Positions 5,709-12,007 of a stretch of DNA of 24,398 nt are shown here, piece by piece. Location of the stretch: IMG/VR virus record IMGVR_UViG_3300008339_000459, positions 1 through 24,398 of that record. One strand, given 5' to 3'. Positions within the stretch are counted from its first letter, which is position 1, and each line of letters begins with the position of its first letter. The position numbers and the translations under genes are program-made. The notes beneath the pieces were generated by a model. It had not been told where the DNA came from. It did not search any database and saw only the letters and a program-made list of their open reading frames with translations. This DNA is from a virus.

Positions 5709-5915
5709 ATGCACACCCTTTTACCAATGAAGTTGCAAACCACTTTGAAGTTTGCCGCCAAGACCAGCCAACTGGATGCGGCCATCCGGATGGTTCAGGA
5801 AGAGCGCCCCGACCTCTTCCACACGGAGACAAGCATCAAGGATCGTGTCTTCTATGATGAGCCTAGAGGCGCATACACCGGAAGCTACATCAACCCCGCA
5901 CCACCCCGCATTTAA
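5709..5915 (+). CDS. Small hypothetical phage protein
   Basis: A 68-residue protein with an N-terminal helical half (LKFAAKTSQLDAAIRMVQEE) and a Tyr/Pro-rich C-terminus (YDEPRGAYTGSYINPAPPRI). It has no recognised domain. An ACTTGGAGGA ribosome site lies upstream. The first ATG (5709) and an internal ATG at 5727 (MKLQTTLKF) are both possible; the first is better spaced from GGAGG. Its TAA stop is part of an ATTTAAAC word (5910-5917), immediately followed by the TTGGAG ribosome site of the next gene. Confidence 0.65.
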   Translation: MHTLLPMKLQTTLKFAAKTSQLDAAIRMVQEERPDLFHTETSIKDRVFYDEPRGAYTGSYINPAPPRI

Positions 5916-5930
5916 ACTTGGAGAACTGAA

Positions 5931-6080
5931 ATGAAAAAGATTGTCTTAGCCCTGACCCTCGCCGCATCTGCCACCGCAGTGTGGGCGACCTGCACCACGC
6001 ACACATACATCCAAGGAAATCGGACGGTTATTTGCACTACCTGCTGTTATGGCACTAACTGCACGACAACCTGTTTTTAA
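5931..6080 (+). CDS. Secreted cysteine-rich microprotein
   Basis: A 49-residue protein. It starts MKKIVLALTLAASATAVWA, a textbook Sec signal peptide with a basic n-region, a hydrophobic core and an A-x-A-like site (VWA) before T20. The mature part of about 30 residues has six cysteines (C21, C35, C38, C39, C44, C48) in a C-TT-CC-YGTN-C-TTT-C arrangement, enough for three disulfides, so export to the oxidising periplasm is expected. TTGGAG lies upstream at good spacing, and the next gene follows after 13 nt. Superinfection exclusion, envelope interference or a lysis accessory are possible roles; none is shown by the sequence. Confidence 0.75.
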   Translation: MKKIVLALTLAASATAVWATCTTHTYIQGNRTVICTTCCYGTNCTTTCF

Positions 6081-6093
6081 CTTGGAGAGGCAA

Positions 6094-6312
6094 ATGATTG
6101 AATCTGGATACGATTTTGCTGTGCAAGAAAAGCAACGGGCCTATGCAAATCAAATTGATTCCATAGATCGCAACCCAACTGTCGAGGAAAACATTGACGT
6201 AAAAATTAAACGTCTTCAAGCTGAGATTGAACGGTTGCAGCAAAGCAAGGCGGACTTAGCCCCGCTTTTAAAGATGCGAATTCGTGACATTCGACACGCA
6301 ATGGATTATTGA
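6094..6312 (+). CDS. Small coiled-coil hypothetical protein
   Basis: A 72-residue protein, largely helical. Residues about 30-60 (NIDVKIKRLQAEIERLQQSK) form a clear heptad coiled coil. The start at 6094 follows CTTGGAGAGG; an upstream in-frame ATG at 6049 would run through the microprotein gene and is rejected. It probably forms a small dimeric accessory protein. It is followed by 118 nt without a gene, holding one CTAGG/CCTAG hairpin (6359-6375) and nothing else I can support. Confidence 0.75.
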   Translation: MIESGYDFAVQEKQRAYANQIDSIDRNPTVEENIDVKIKRLQAEIERLQQSKADLAPLLKMRIRDIRHAMDY

Positions 6313-6430
6313 TTAACCGGGGGAAAGCGGGTGCTGGTGATTGGGAGACCTTCACGCACTAGGGCACAAGCCTAGAGCAAACAGCCGCAGTGAGTACCCC
6401 ACCTATCGCCCCTCTCATTTAGGAAGCAAC

Positions 6431-6679
6431 ATGCGAGATTACAAACAAGAATACGCCAACTACGATGGCACACCCGAGGTCAAGAAAAAACGGGCGCAGA
6501 GAAACAAAGCCCGAAGAATGCTGGAACGTGAAGGGGTTGTCCGCAAGGGTGACGGCAAGGATGTCGATCACATCGCCCCTCTCAGTAAGGGAGGAACAAC
6601 ATCCCGCAGCAACCTCAGAGCCAAGCCTGCATCGGCCAATCGCTCGTTTAAACGCACCTCCACAGGGGCGATCAAATGA
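6431..6679 (+). CDS. Small HNH-type endonuclease-like protein
   Basis: An 82-residue, strongly basic protein. The N-terminal block MRDYKQEYANYDGTPEVKKK and RAQRNKARRML is typical of small phage HNH proteins. The core RKGDGKDVDHIAPLSKGG followed by SNL and ASANRSF gives the D-H ... N ... N arrangement of an HNH beta-beta-alpha-metal site. The start at 6431 follows TTTAGGAAG; an upstream in-frame ATG at 6341 lacks a ribosome site and family sequence. It overlaps the primase-helicase by ATGA. Such standalone HNH proteins may nick DNA during packaging or replication. GTTTAAAC at 6646 encodes part of SFKR. Confidence 0.75.
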   Translation: MRDYKQEYANYDGTPEVKKKRAQRNKARRMLEREGVVRKGDGKDVDHIAPLSKGGTTSRSNLRAKPASANRSFKRTSTGAIK

Positions 6680-8370
6680 TTGAAGCACTCGTAGCGGATA
6701 CATACTTCAATGATTCGACACGGGTGATCTGCCCATTCTGCACACCAGACCGCAGAAAACAAAACATCAAGGACATGACCCTGACCCGCAAGGATGACGG
6801 GGCCGTTGTCTATCACTGCCACCACTGCTACGCATCGGGTTCAGTGCAACCCAAGGAGAACAAATTGTCCGCAGTCCCTGCCGCAACAATAGTCAACAAC
6901 AGGCTCACCCATCAACATTACCAGTGGCTCAAGTCACGGGGCATATCAGAGATAACCGCAGATGCCATGCGTCTGTTCTCAGCGGAGAAGTTTTTCAGCC
7001 GACTCAGCAAACCAACACAAGCCATCGGCTTCCCCTACTACCGCAGTGGTGCGCTGGTCTCAGCGAAGTACCGAAGCATCGAAGCAAAGGACTTCACGCA
7101 AGACGCAGGGGGCGCACATGATTTCTTTGGCATCGACAAGGTAGAGAAGGGCCAGCCCCTGATCATTGTCGAAGGAGAGATGGATTGCCTCACTGCCATT
7201 GAGGCGGGTATCCACAACGTGGTCAGTGTTCCCGGCGGCGCCCCCGTCAAGGTCGCAGATGGCAAGGTGCTACCAACAGAAGACAAGAAGTTCGGGTTTG
7301 TCTGGAACGCAAGGGAGATCATCGATGCGGCTCCATACGTCATCCTAGCAACAGACCAAGACCCTCCCGGTCAAGCGCTGGCAGAAGAGTTGGCAAGGCG
7401 CATCGGCAAAGAAAAATGCAGACTCGCCAAGTTTGCATGGAAGGATTTAAACGAAGCATGGATGGACGACGACCCGACGGCAGACGACACGCCGACTGAA
7501 CGTTTAAACAAGATCATCAATGACGCAGAGCCGTACCCAATCAACGGCATTTCAGAAGCAACGGCATACCTCGACAAGATCAATGACCTCTACACCAAGG
7601 GATCGGGCAAAGGGTTTAGCACGGGATACCCATCGGTGGATAACATTTACACCGTAGCACCGGGGCAGTTGACTGTGGTCACAGGTTACCCGTCCAGTGG
7701 CAAGTCCAACTTTGTTGACCAGTTGATGGTCAACCTCGCAAGGACATCGGACTGGAAGTTTGCGGTCTGCTCCTTTGAGAATCAACCCGAAGTCCATATC
7801 ACCCGACTCATGGAACTCTACTCGTTCCAATCCTTTTACGAAGGCCGGGATAGGATGAGTCAGAGTGCGAAGGAGATGGCGTTTAAATGGGTCAACGAAC
7901 ATTTTCTTTTCATCGACACCAACGGCGAAGAACCCAGCACCCTTGAGTCAATCCTGACAAGGGCCAAGGCGGCGGTGAAGAGAATGGGGGTGCGTGGTCT
8001 GGTGATTGACCCGTACAACTACATTGAGATGCCGGGGTCAGACAAGAGCGAGACCAATGCCATCAGCGACATCCTGACGAAGGTCAAGAAGTTCTGTATG
8101 GCTCACGATGTACACACATGGTTTGTCGCCCATCCCAGCAAGATCAACCGCTCTGGTGTCGAACAGCCCCGTCCAGACGGGATGTCGATCAGTGGGTCGA
8201 TGGCGTGGTGGGCGAAGACAGACTGTGGCATCACGATCCACAGGAAGGATACGTTTACCGAGTTGGCAGTCTGGAAGTGCCGCTACCGCTGGGTAGGGAC
8301 ACAAGGGGAAACGTCCTTAATCTTCAACAAGACCGCAGGGACGTATTCAGAGAACTTGGATATGTTCTAA
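6676..8370 (+). CDS. DNA primase-helicase (T7 gp4/Twinkle type)
   Basis: A 564-residue protein with the full bifunctional order. The N-terminal zinc finger has C19-P-F-C22 and C48-H-H-C51. A TOPRIM fold carries IIVEGEMD (E166) and ATDQD (D227, D229). A linker leads to a DnaB/RecA-type helicase with Walker A GYPSSGKS (337-344), SFENQPE near 366-372, a Walker-B-like GLVIDPYNYI, and a VAHPSK segment. It would prime lagging-strand synthesis and unwind the replication fork as a hexamer. It overlaps the HNH gene by ATGA and ends at a strong terminator. No DNA polymerase gene is in the window. GTTTAAAC lies at 7502, ATTTAAAC at 7445. Confidence 0.93.
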   Translation: MIEALVADTYFNDSTRVICPFCTPDRRKQNIKDMTLTRKDDGAVVYHCHHCYASGSVQPKENKLSAVPAATIVNNRLTHQHYQWLKSRGISEITADAMRLFSAEKFFSRLSKPTQAIGFPYYRSGALVSAKYRSIEAKDFTQDAGGAHDFFGIDKVEKGQPLIIVEGEMDCLTAIEAGIHNVVSVPGGAPVKVADGKVLPTEDKKFGFVWNAREIIDAAPYVILATDQDPPGQALAEELARRIGKEKCRLAKFAWKDLNEAWMDDDPTADDTPTERLNKIINDAEPYPINGISEATAYLDKINDLYTKGSGKGFSTGYPSVDNIYTVAPGQLTVVTGYPSSGKSNFVDQLMVNLARTSDWKFAVCSFENQPEVHITRLMELYSFQSFYEGRDRMSQSAKEMAFKWVNEHFLFIDTNGEEPSTLESILTRAKAAVKRMGVRGLVIDPYNYIEMPGSDKSETNAISDILTKVKKFCMAHDVHTWFVAHPSKINRSGVEQPRPDGMSISGSMAWWAKTDCGITIHRKDTFTELAVWKCRYRWVGTQGETSLIFNKTAGTYSENLDMF

Positions 8371-8400
8371 AGAGAAGGGGGGCATCAAGCCCCCCTCTTC
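8371..8400. terminator. Terminator between convergent operons
   Basis: A 7-bp GC stem GGGGGGC/GCCCCCC (8377-8383/8389-8395) with an ATCAA loop, flanked by GAA and TCTTCATTT. It lies exactly between the rightward primase-helicase stop and the leftward stop at 8399, so it may serve both directions. Confidence 0.7.
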
Positions 8401-8626
8401 ATTTCAGCGCATAAAACACGGCGCTGATCACGTTGTCGTATCTACCGCAGATTTGCGGAGTGTCTCTGTGCGTGTAAACGCACCAGTGTAGGCGGATATA
8501 TCTGATGTATCGCTCACCTCGTTTGAACATCTGCGTGGTGTTGTGCAGTTCAAGAAGGTGGTCATACTTGGCGGCTTGTCTTACGAAGTGAGGGCAGGGA
8601 TCAATCAGCGTCTTGACCTTACGCAC
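8399..8626 (-). CDS. Small hypothetical protein, GTG start
   Basis: A 75-residue protein, rich in aromatic and basic residues (FKRGERYIRYIRLHWCVYTH). The full-length start is a GTG at 8626 overlapping the upstream gene's end by 8 nt, with no strong ribosome site. An internal ATG at 8527 (MFKRGERYIRYIRL) is possible. It is the last gene of the leftward operon and ends at the shared terminator. No domain is recognised. GTGTAAAC at 8472 encodes the VYT region. Confidence 0.55.
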   Translation of the reverse strand: MRKVKTLIDPCPHFVRQAAKYDHLLELHNTTQMFKRGERYIRYIRLHWCVYTHRDTPQICGRYDNVISAVFYALK

Positions 8627-8849
8627 AGATAAAGTCGTAGGTCTTTACATCAACCACCAATTGCGGGAACACCAGCAGTTTGCCAATCATCACTGGCGTG
8701 AAGCTGTAGCCCATCACGAAGGCCACATACCAAATGTCGATGGGCTCATCAATGACAACAGCCAGAGCGAACACGGCCTTGTCCTCTCCAATGTCGTGGA
8801 TGGTGACCTTGAGGTGTTCATCACGCAATTTTTGGATCAGGTCTTTCAT
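8619..8849 (-). CDS. Small hypothetical protein
   Basis: A 76-residue protein with a charged N-terminal helix (MKDLIQKLRDEHLKVTI) and a hydrophobic second half (VFALAVVIDEP, YVAFVMGYSFTPVMIGKLLV), possibly beta-rich or weakly membrane associated. The ATG at 8849 is chosen because it forms a TGATG junction with the upstream stop and has GAGGAG about 9 nt upstream; a TTG just before it is less likely. Function is unknown. Confidence 0.65.
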   Translation of the reverse strand: MKDLIQKLRDEHLKVTIHDIGEDKAVFALAVVIDEPIDIWYVAFVMGYSFTPVMIGKLLVFPQLVVDVKTYDFICA

Positions 8850-9073
8850 CAATGTATCTCCTCAGAACGGGGTCTCATAAATCGGTCAAGGTCATGGGCG
8901 GCGGAGATGATGCCCATCATCTCGGGCTTGGGCATATCCCCCGCAATTTGAACTACAAGCTTGACCAGCAAGCCGAAGGTCATCTCGGGCGTTAGTCTGT
9001 TGGCCTCGAAGACATCAAAGATTTGTTCGTAGGCCTCATTGATCCTGTTTATCTCTTCAGAGAGAACGGTCAT
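8849..9073 (-). CDS. Small helical hypothetical protein
   Basis: A 74-residue protein beginning MTVLSEEINRINEAYEQIFD, helical throughout, with a methionine/proline-rich middle (GDMPKPEMMGIIS) and an acidic end. Two adjacent ATG codons exist (9076 and 9073). GGGAGG is best spaced for the second, while the first gives an ATGA overlap with the membrane microprotein upstream. A longer reading frame reaching 9406 is a shadow of the next genes. No domain is recognised. Confidence 0.65.
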   Translation of the reverse strand: MTVLSEEINRINEAYEQIFDVFEANRLTPEMTFGLLVKLVVQIAGDMPKPEMMGIISAAHDLDRFMRPRSEEIH

Positions 9074-9198
9074 CATGCCTCCCAGAAAAGGTAGGCCAAC
9101 ATGAAGATGGCAAACAAAACAAAGATCACCGACTCGGCTTGGTCGCTGATGATCTCTCTGTTTAAACGAATGGGTTTGGCTGGGCCTGTGTATTTCAT
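9073..9198 (-). CDS. Single-span membrane microprotein
   Basis: A 41-residue protein. A basic N-terminal tail (MKYTGPAKPIRLNREIISDQ) precedes one hydrophobic segment, SVIFVLFAIFMLAYLFW (about 23-39), so it is likely an inner-membrane protein with a cytoplasmic N-terminus. The start uses the GGAGAGACAGC ribosome cassette, and the ATGA overlaps on both sides argue that it is real. It could be a holin-like, exclusion or membrane-anchor protein, but its position far from any lysin gives no support for lysis. GTTTAAAC at 9160 encodes RLN. Confidence 0.7.
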   Translation of the reverse strand: MKYTGPAKPIRLNREIISDQAESVIFVLFAIFMLAYLFWEA

Positions 9199-9458
9199 GC
9201 TGTCTCTCCAAAGATTGTGAAGCTGTGAATGGGTTCGCCGGGAGTGTTAACCCAGCCAGCCTTGTATGCGTCAACGTGCAGGTCGTTGTCGTTCTTGGCG
9301 TGGTATGAACATACAGACCCCGAAAAGTTGATGTCGTACTCACCCCAAACAACCCAGTCATCGCATTCAGCCAGCGTGTTTCCGTAGAAGTCACGTTCGC
9401 TGGCAAGCCCTTTGGCGTAGCCCTCGCAGAAGACTCGCAGTTCGTTCAATGTTTTCAT
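9195..9458 (-). CDS. Hypothetical protein ending in GETA
   Basis: An 87-residue acidic protein: helical start (MKTLNELRVFCEGYAKGLAS), then an aromatic segment (CDDWVVWGEYDINF) and HAKNDNDLHVDAYKAGWVN. No recognised domain. It uses the shared AAGGAGAGACAGC-ATG junction, and its own last codons (GETA plus TGA) encode the ribosome site and start of the next gene. Confidence 0.75.
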   Translation of the reverse strand: MKTLNELRVFCEGYAKGLASERDFYGNTLAECDDWVVWGEYDINFSGSVCSYHAKNDNDLHVDAYKAGWVNTPGEPIHSFTIFGETA

Positions 9459-9667
9459 GCTGTCTCTCCTTGTGGCCCATATGAGCGGGTTTCGTCAGTT
9501 GCAATGTCATCCAGTTCAATGGACTCAATGTCCCATGCCCCGTCATCTCGGTAGTAGTCTTGTTCCATCTGCCTCCATGCCAATGCCTCGGCCTCATCCT
9601 CATTCTCGGCCTCAATGGTCAGGTTGACGTAAGAGGTGCGCTTCAATTCAATCTGGTAGGTTTTCAT
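9455..9667 (-). CDS. Small hypothetical protein, DpnD/PcfM-like pattern
   Basis: A 70-residue protein. MKTYQIELKRTSYVNLTIEA followed by ENEDEAEALAWRQ gives a strand-strand-helix pattern with an acidic EA-E-EDEAE helix, similar to small DpnD/PcfM-like proteins. The start at 9667 uses the repeated junction; the in-frame extension to 9694 does not fit the family. It ends QGETA. It appears related in plan to the gene at 10168-10350, so an old duplication is possible. The role of the family is poorly known. Confidence 0.75.
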   Translation of the reverse strand: MKTYQIELKRTSYVNLTIEAENEDEAEALAWRQMEQDYYRDDGAWDIESIELDDIATDETRSYGPQGETA

Positions 9668-9849
9668 GCTGTCTCTCCTTTGGTTAATTCGCACAGTTCC
9701 TCAAGCATCTCAATCACAGGCTCCAGTTCATAGATGGCTTGTCTGGCACTCACGGTTTGCTGGTTACTATCTTCAAGCCACGCCTTGGCGTGACGTACCT
9801 TGCACAGAATGTGCTCCAACTCAATGTGCCACTGATGTTCTGCATTCAT
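9664..9849 (-). CDS. Small helical hypothetical protein ending in KGETA
   Basis: A 61-residue protein of two helices (HIELEHILCKVRHAKAWLE and ARQAIYELEPVIEMLEELCE) joined by a short polar turn, a helical-hairpin shape. It has the same AAAGGAGAGACAGC-ATG junction on both sides. No domain is recognised. Confidence 0.72.
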   Translation of the reverse strand: MNAEHQWHIELEHILCKVRHAKAWLEDSNQQTVSARQAIYELEPVIEMLEELCELTKGETA

Positions 9850-10040
9850 GCTGTCTCTCCTTTGGTGGTTGATGTTGCCTTGGCTACACGGTTAATGACA
9901 TCTTTTCGGTATCCGCATTGTGTATATATCCACTCTTGGCGGCATTCGATCCATTTGCACAGTCCGTGGACTGGGTCGATGCGGTGAGTGCCGCTTTTAA
10001 CTAATGCAATAAGTTGCTGAGTCCGGTTGGCTGATTTCAT
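9846..10040 (-). CDS. Small basic hypothetical protein ending in KGETA
   Basis: A 64-residue basic protein with paired cysteines (C28, C34, C43) and tryptophans in GLCKWIECRQEWIYTQCGYR, which could form a small metal or nucleic-acid-binding unit. The start at 10040 is set by AAAGGAGAGGCCGC and the ATGA overlap with the 47-residue gene upstream. An in-frame extension to 10193 would swallow that gene and is rejected. Confidence 0.7.
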   Translation of the reverse strand: MKSANRTQQLIALVKSGTHRIDPVHGLCKWIECRQEWIYTQCGYRKDVINRVAKATSTTKGETA

Positions 10041-10180
10041 GCGGCCTCTCCTTTGGTTGTTGCGAATAAAACAATGCGGCTCTTGATGGCTCGGCGCTCC
10101 TCTGCCAAAGCCTCTCGCTTGCTGGCGTAGGTGCGCTGACGGGTAGACCCGTCCATGAAGGTGATGGTCACGGTGTACAT
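10037..10180 (-). CDS. 47-residue hypothetical protein ending in KGEAA
   Basis: Sequence begins MYTVTITFMDGSTRQRTYAS and continues with a basic helix (KREALAEERRAIKSR), a beta-beta-alpha plan like its neighbours. GGAG lies about 7 nt before the start. It overlaps the upstream gene by 13 nt and the downstream one by ATGA. Its small size makes it easy to miss, but ribosome site and coupling on both sides support it. Confidence 0.65.
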   Translation of the reverse strand: MYTVTITFMDGSTRQRTYASKREALAEERRAIKSRIVLFATTKGEAA

Positions 10181-10350
10181 GGCGCTTCTCCAATCAGTTC
10201 AATGTCGTAAACCTCGCCCTCACCCTGCACACAAGCCCGTGTCGGGTCAAACCAATCAAGGGCAGTGGCCCCCGCCTCTTCTTTGCTTTCAGCCTCCACC
10301 TCAATGGTCTGCCAGTAAGACATCACCACCTGCACTTTGTATTTGCTCAT
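10168..10350 (-). CDS. Small hypothetical protein, DpnD/PcfM-like pattern
   Basis: A 60-residue protein. MSKYKVQVVMSYWQTIEVEA then ESKEEAGATALDWFD is the same strand-strand-acidic-helix plan as the gene at 9455-9667. It starts the tiny-gene array, directly after the hairpin that follows the VWA gene. AAGGAG stands at good distance. Function is unknown. Confidence 0.72.
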   Translation of the reverse strand: MSKYKVQVVMSYWQTIEVEAESKEEAGATALDWFDPTRACVQGEGEVYDIELIGEAPCTP

Positions 10351-10360
10351 GTTGCTTCTC

Positions 10361-10385
10361 CTTAAAAGCCCCCGAGGGGGCGGGG
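10361..10385 (-). terminator. Hairpin between the VWA gene and the small-gene array
   Basis: On the minus strand GCCCCC/GGGGGC (10381-10376/10373-10368) is followed by TTTTAAGG. The U-run is only four long, so termination is probably partial. The following ribosome site begins inside the run, so readthrough would feed the small genes. Confidence 0.5.
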
Positions 10386-10386
10386 G

Positions 10387-12000
10387 TCAAGCGGCAAGCT
10401 TGATCTGTTTAAACGAAACAGCACCGATATCGGCGATGTTGTTCACCTCCACGGCGTTGCCGTAGATGTCGGAGACATCAGCTTTGATGCCGATTCCGAT
10501 GGTGGTCACACCCAGCGCTTTGCCAGAGTTAACTTGCTGGCGCACAGCATCAGGCTGACCTCGCCCGTCAGTGATCACAAAGACCAGCTTGCGGGTTTCG
10601 TTGCGCTTTGCAAGCAACTCATGTGAGTAGCGCAGAGCGGTGTAATCGTTGGTTCCGCCGCAGGGTATGACCTTGCCGATCAGAGCGCTTGCCTTTTTGT
10701 GATTCATGGCGAAGGGCTTGATCTCATAGACATGGTTGGCAAAGCCAATCACGGCGGTGTTGACACCAGCCGCTGACAGGGTCTCCAACAGGGCACGGCA
10801 AGCAGTGATGGCAGGGTCAATGCGCTTCTTGCCAACATCACCGTTGAACATCGAACCGCTGATGTCCAGCAAGATCACAACCGCAGAGTCCACACCCTCT
10901 ACATCAAGGCGGCGTTTAAACACACGGTCGTTGCCAGTGGCCACAGATGGCAAGGCGTGGACGTTGACCACACCAGCCTTGCGGTTGCGGCTGAACTCAG
11001 TCAAGCCCGAGTTGTCGAACAGGCGCTTGACCTCATAGCGAAGCTTGGCAGGGACGGGTGCATTGGGCAGACCCTCTCTGTCAGACCCGAGTGCGTACTC
11101 AGACTTGCGCTTGGAGTAGTCCACCGAATAGCTCCCCATCAGGCCACCCTCGGACAGCTTGGGCTCAACCTCATTCGCCGCTTTGTCATCAGGCGAATCC
11201 ACCGGGGCATCAGAGGATTTGGAGGGATTAGAGGGCTTGGAAGGCTGGTCTGCACCCTTGTCCTCATCCTCGCCCTGATCGGGGCTTGTAGGCCCATCCT
11301 GACCCTTGGATGGGTCATTCTTTGGCTTGCCGGGGCGCTCTTGCGGCTTTTGCTTTGGCTTCTTGGACTCTTGCTGAATCTGGTCAAAGACCCACTCAGC
11401 AATCTCAAGGGTGTCGGTGCTGGACTTGGCTTTGGTACAGCGCCGTGCGGCCTCATCAAAGATGGCGGTCAAGCGGGGGTTGCAGGGAACCTTAACCGTG
11501 GCGTGTTTACGGCAAGCCACTGCAAGGATGTAGGGGTACTGACGGGCATCATTCCAATCCACCGCTGATGCCAGCGCCTCATTGGTCATGCCATCCACCA
11601 GTTCGGTGAGCAGGGAACCAATGTTGCCCAGCAGACCAGAGGCAATCCCGGTGTTCTCAATCCACCCGTCTTCCACGGCGTTGTGCAGGACTCGGATGTA
11701 CTGGAGGCCTCTGGTGCTGGACACGCCGAAGTCGGTGTACTTGTGATGCAACAACTCATGCACCACATAGCCAGCATACTTGACTACCATCGCACGGCTC
11801 ACCGTGGCCTCATCCAAGACCCCGGCAAGGTAGAGTTCGCCGTTGTCGTTGATGCCAGCAGTCTGGACATCACGGCTCCAGTGGACACGCACACGGGGCA
11901 GACCCAGAGCGGAGCCCACCTTGTGGGCGAAAGCCTCAAGGCCCAGCCTGAATTCAAGGCCACGCACAGTGGGACGGTTAAGGATAGTTTCGATGTTCAT
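10387..12000 (-). CDS. CobT-like protein: HExxH domain plus VWA (MIDAS) domain
   Basis: A 537-residue protein in three parts. The N-terminal domain has HELLHH (81-86) followed by LHNAVEDGWIE (E110), consistent with a zinc-metallopeptidase-like site. A low-complexity Lys/Pro/Ser/Asp linker runs about 211-275. The C-terminal VWA domain carries LLDISGSM (D379, S381, S383), CGGTND (T450) and VITDGRG (D478), a complete MIDAS. The plan matches CobT-like/MoxR-associated VWA proteins, whose partner is the AAA+ ATPase encoded immediately upstream (7-nt gap). The annotation 'cobaltochelatase subunit' is a fold resemblance only: no CobN-type chelatase or other cobalamin gene is present. Probably a substrate-binding adaptor of an ATP-driven remodelling complex. 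Confidence 0.88.
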   Translation of the reverse strand: MNIETILNRPTVRGLEFRLGLEAFAHKVGSALGLPRVRVHWSRDVQTAGINDNGELYLAGVLDEATVSRAMVVKYAGYVVHELLHHKYTDFGVSSTRGLQYIRVLHNAVEDGWIENTGIASGLLGNIGSLLTELVDGMTNEALASAVDWNDARQYPYILAVACRKHATVKVPCNPRLTAIFDEAARRCTKAKSSTDTLEIAEWVFDQIQQESKKPKQKPQERPGKPKNDPSKGQDGPTSPDQGEDEDKGADQPSKPSNPSKSSDAPVDSPDDKAANEVEPKLSEGGLMGSYSVDYSKRKSEYALGSDREGLPNAPVPAKLRYEVKRLFDNSGLTEFSRNRKAGVVNVHALPSVATGNDRVFKRRLDVEGVDSAVVILLDISGSMFNGDVGKKRIDPAITACRALLETLSAAGVNTAVIGFANHVYEIKPFAMNHKKASALIGKVIPCGGTNDYTALRYSHELLAKRNETRKLVFVITDGRGQPDAVRQQVNSGKALGVTTIGIGIKADVSDIYGNAVEVNNIADIGAVSFKQIKLAA

Positions 12001-12007
12001 ATGAACC

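Noticed and set aside
4884-5714. A 276-codon leftward open frame opposite the small RNA and leader
   Set aside because: It has no ribosome site, is rich in Arg/Pro/Cys as antisense frames are, and covers the start of a well-supported rightward gene.
6341-6430. N-terminal extension of the HNH protein
   Set aside because: It lacks a ribosome site and family-like sequence, while the ATG at 6431 has AGGAAG and begins the typical MRDYKQEY block.
10957-11568. A 203-codon rightward frame
   Set aside because: It is a shadow of the VWA gene; its leucine-rich runs mirror the opposite strand of the Lys/Pro/Ser linker.
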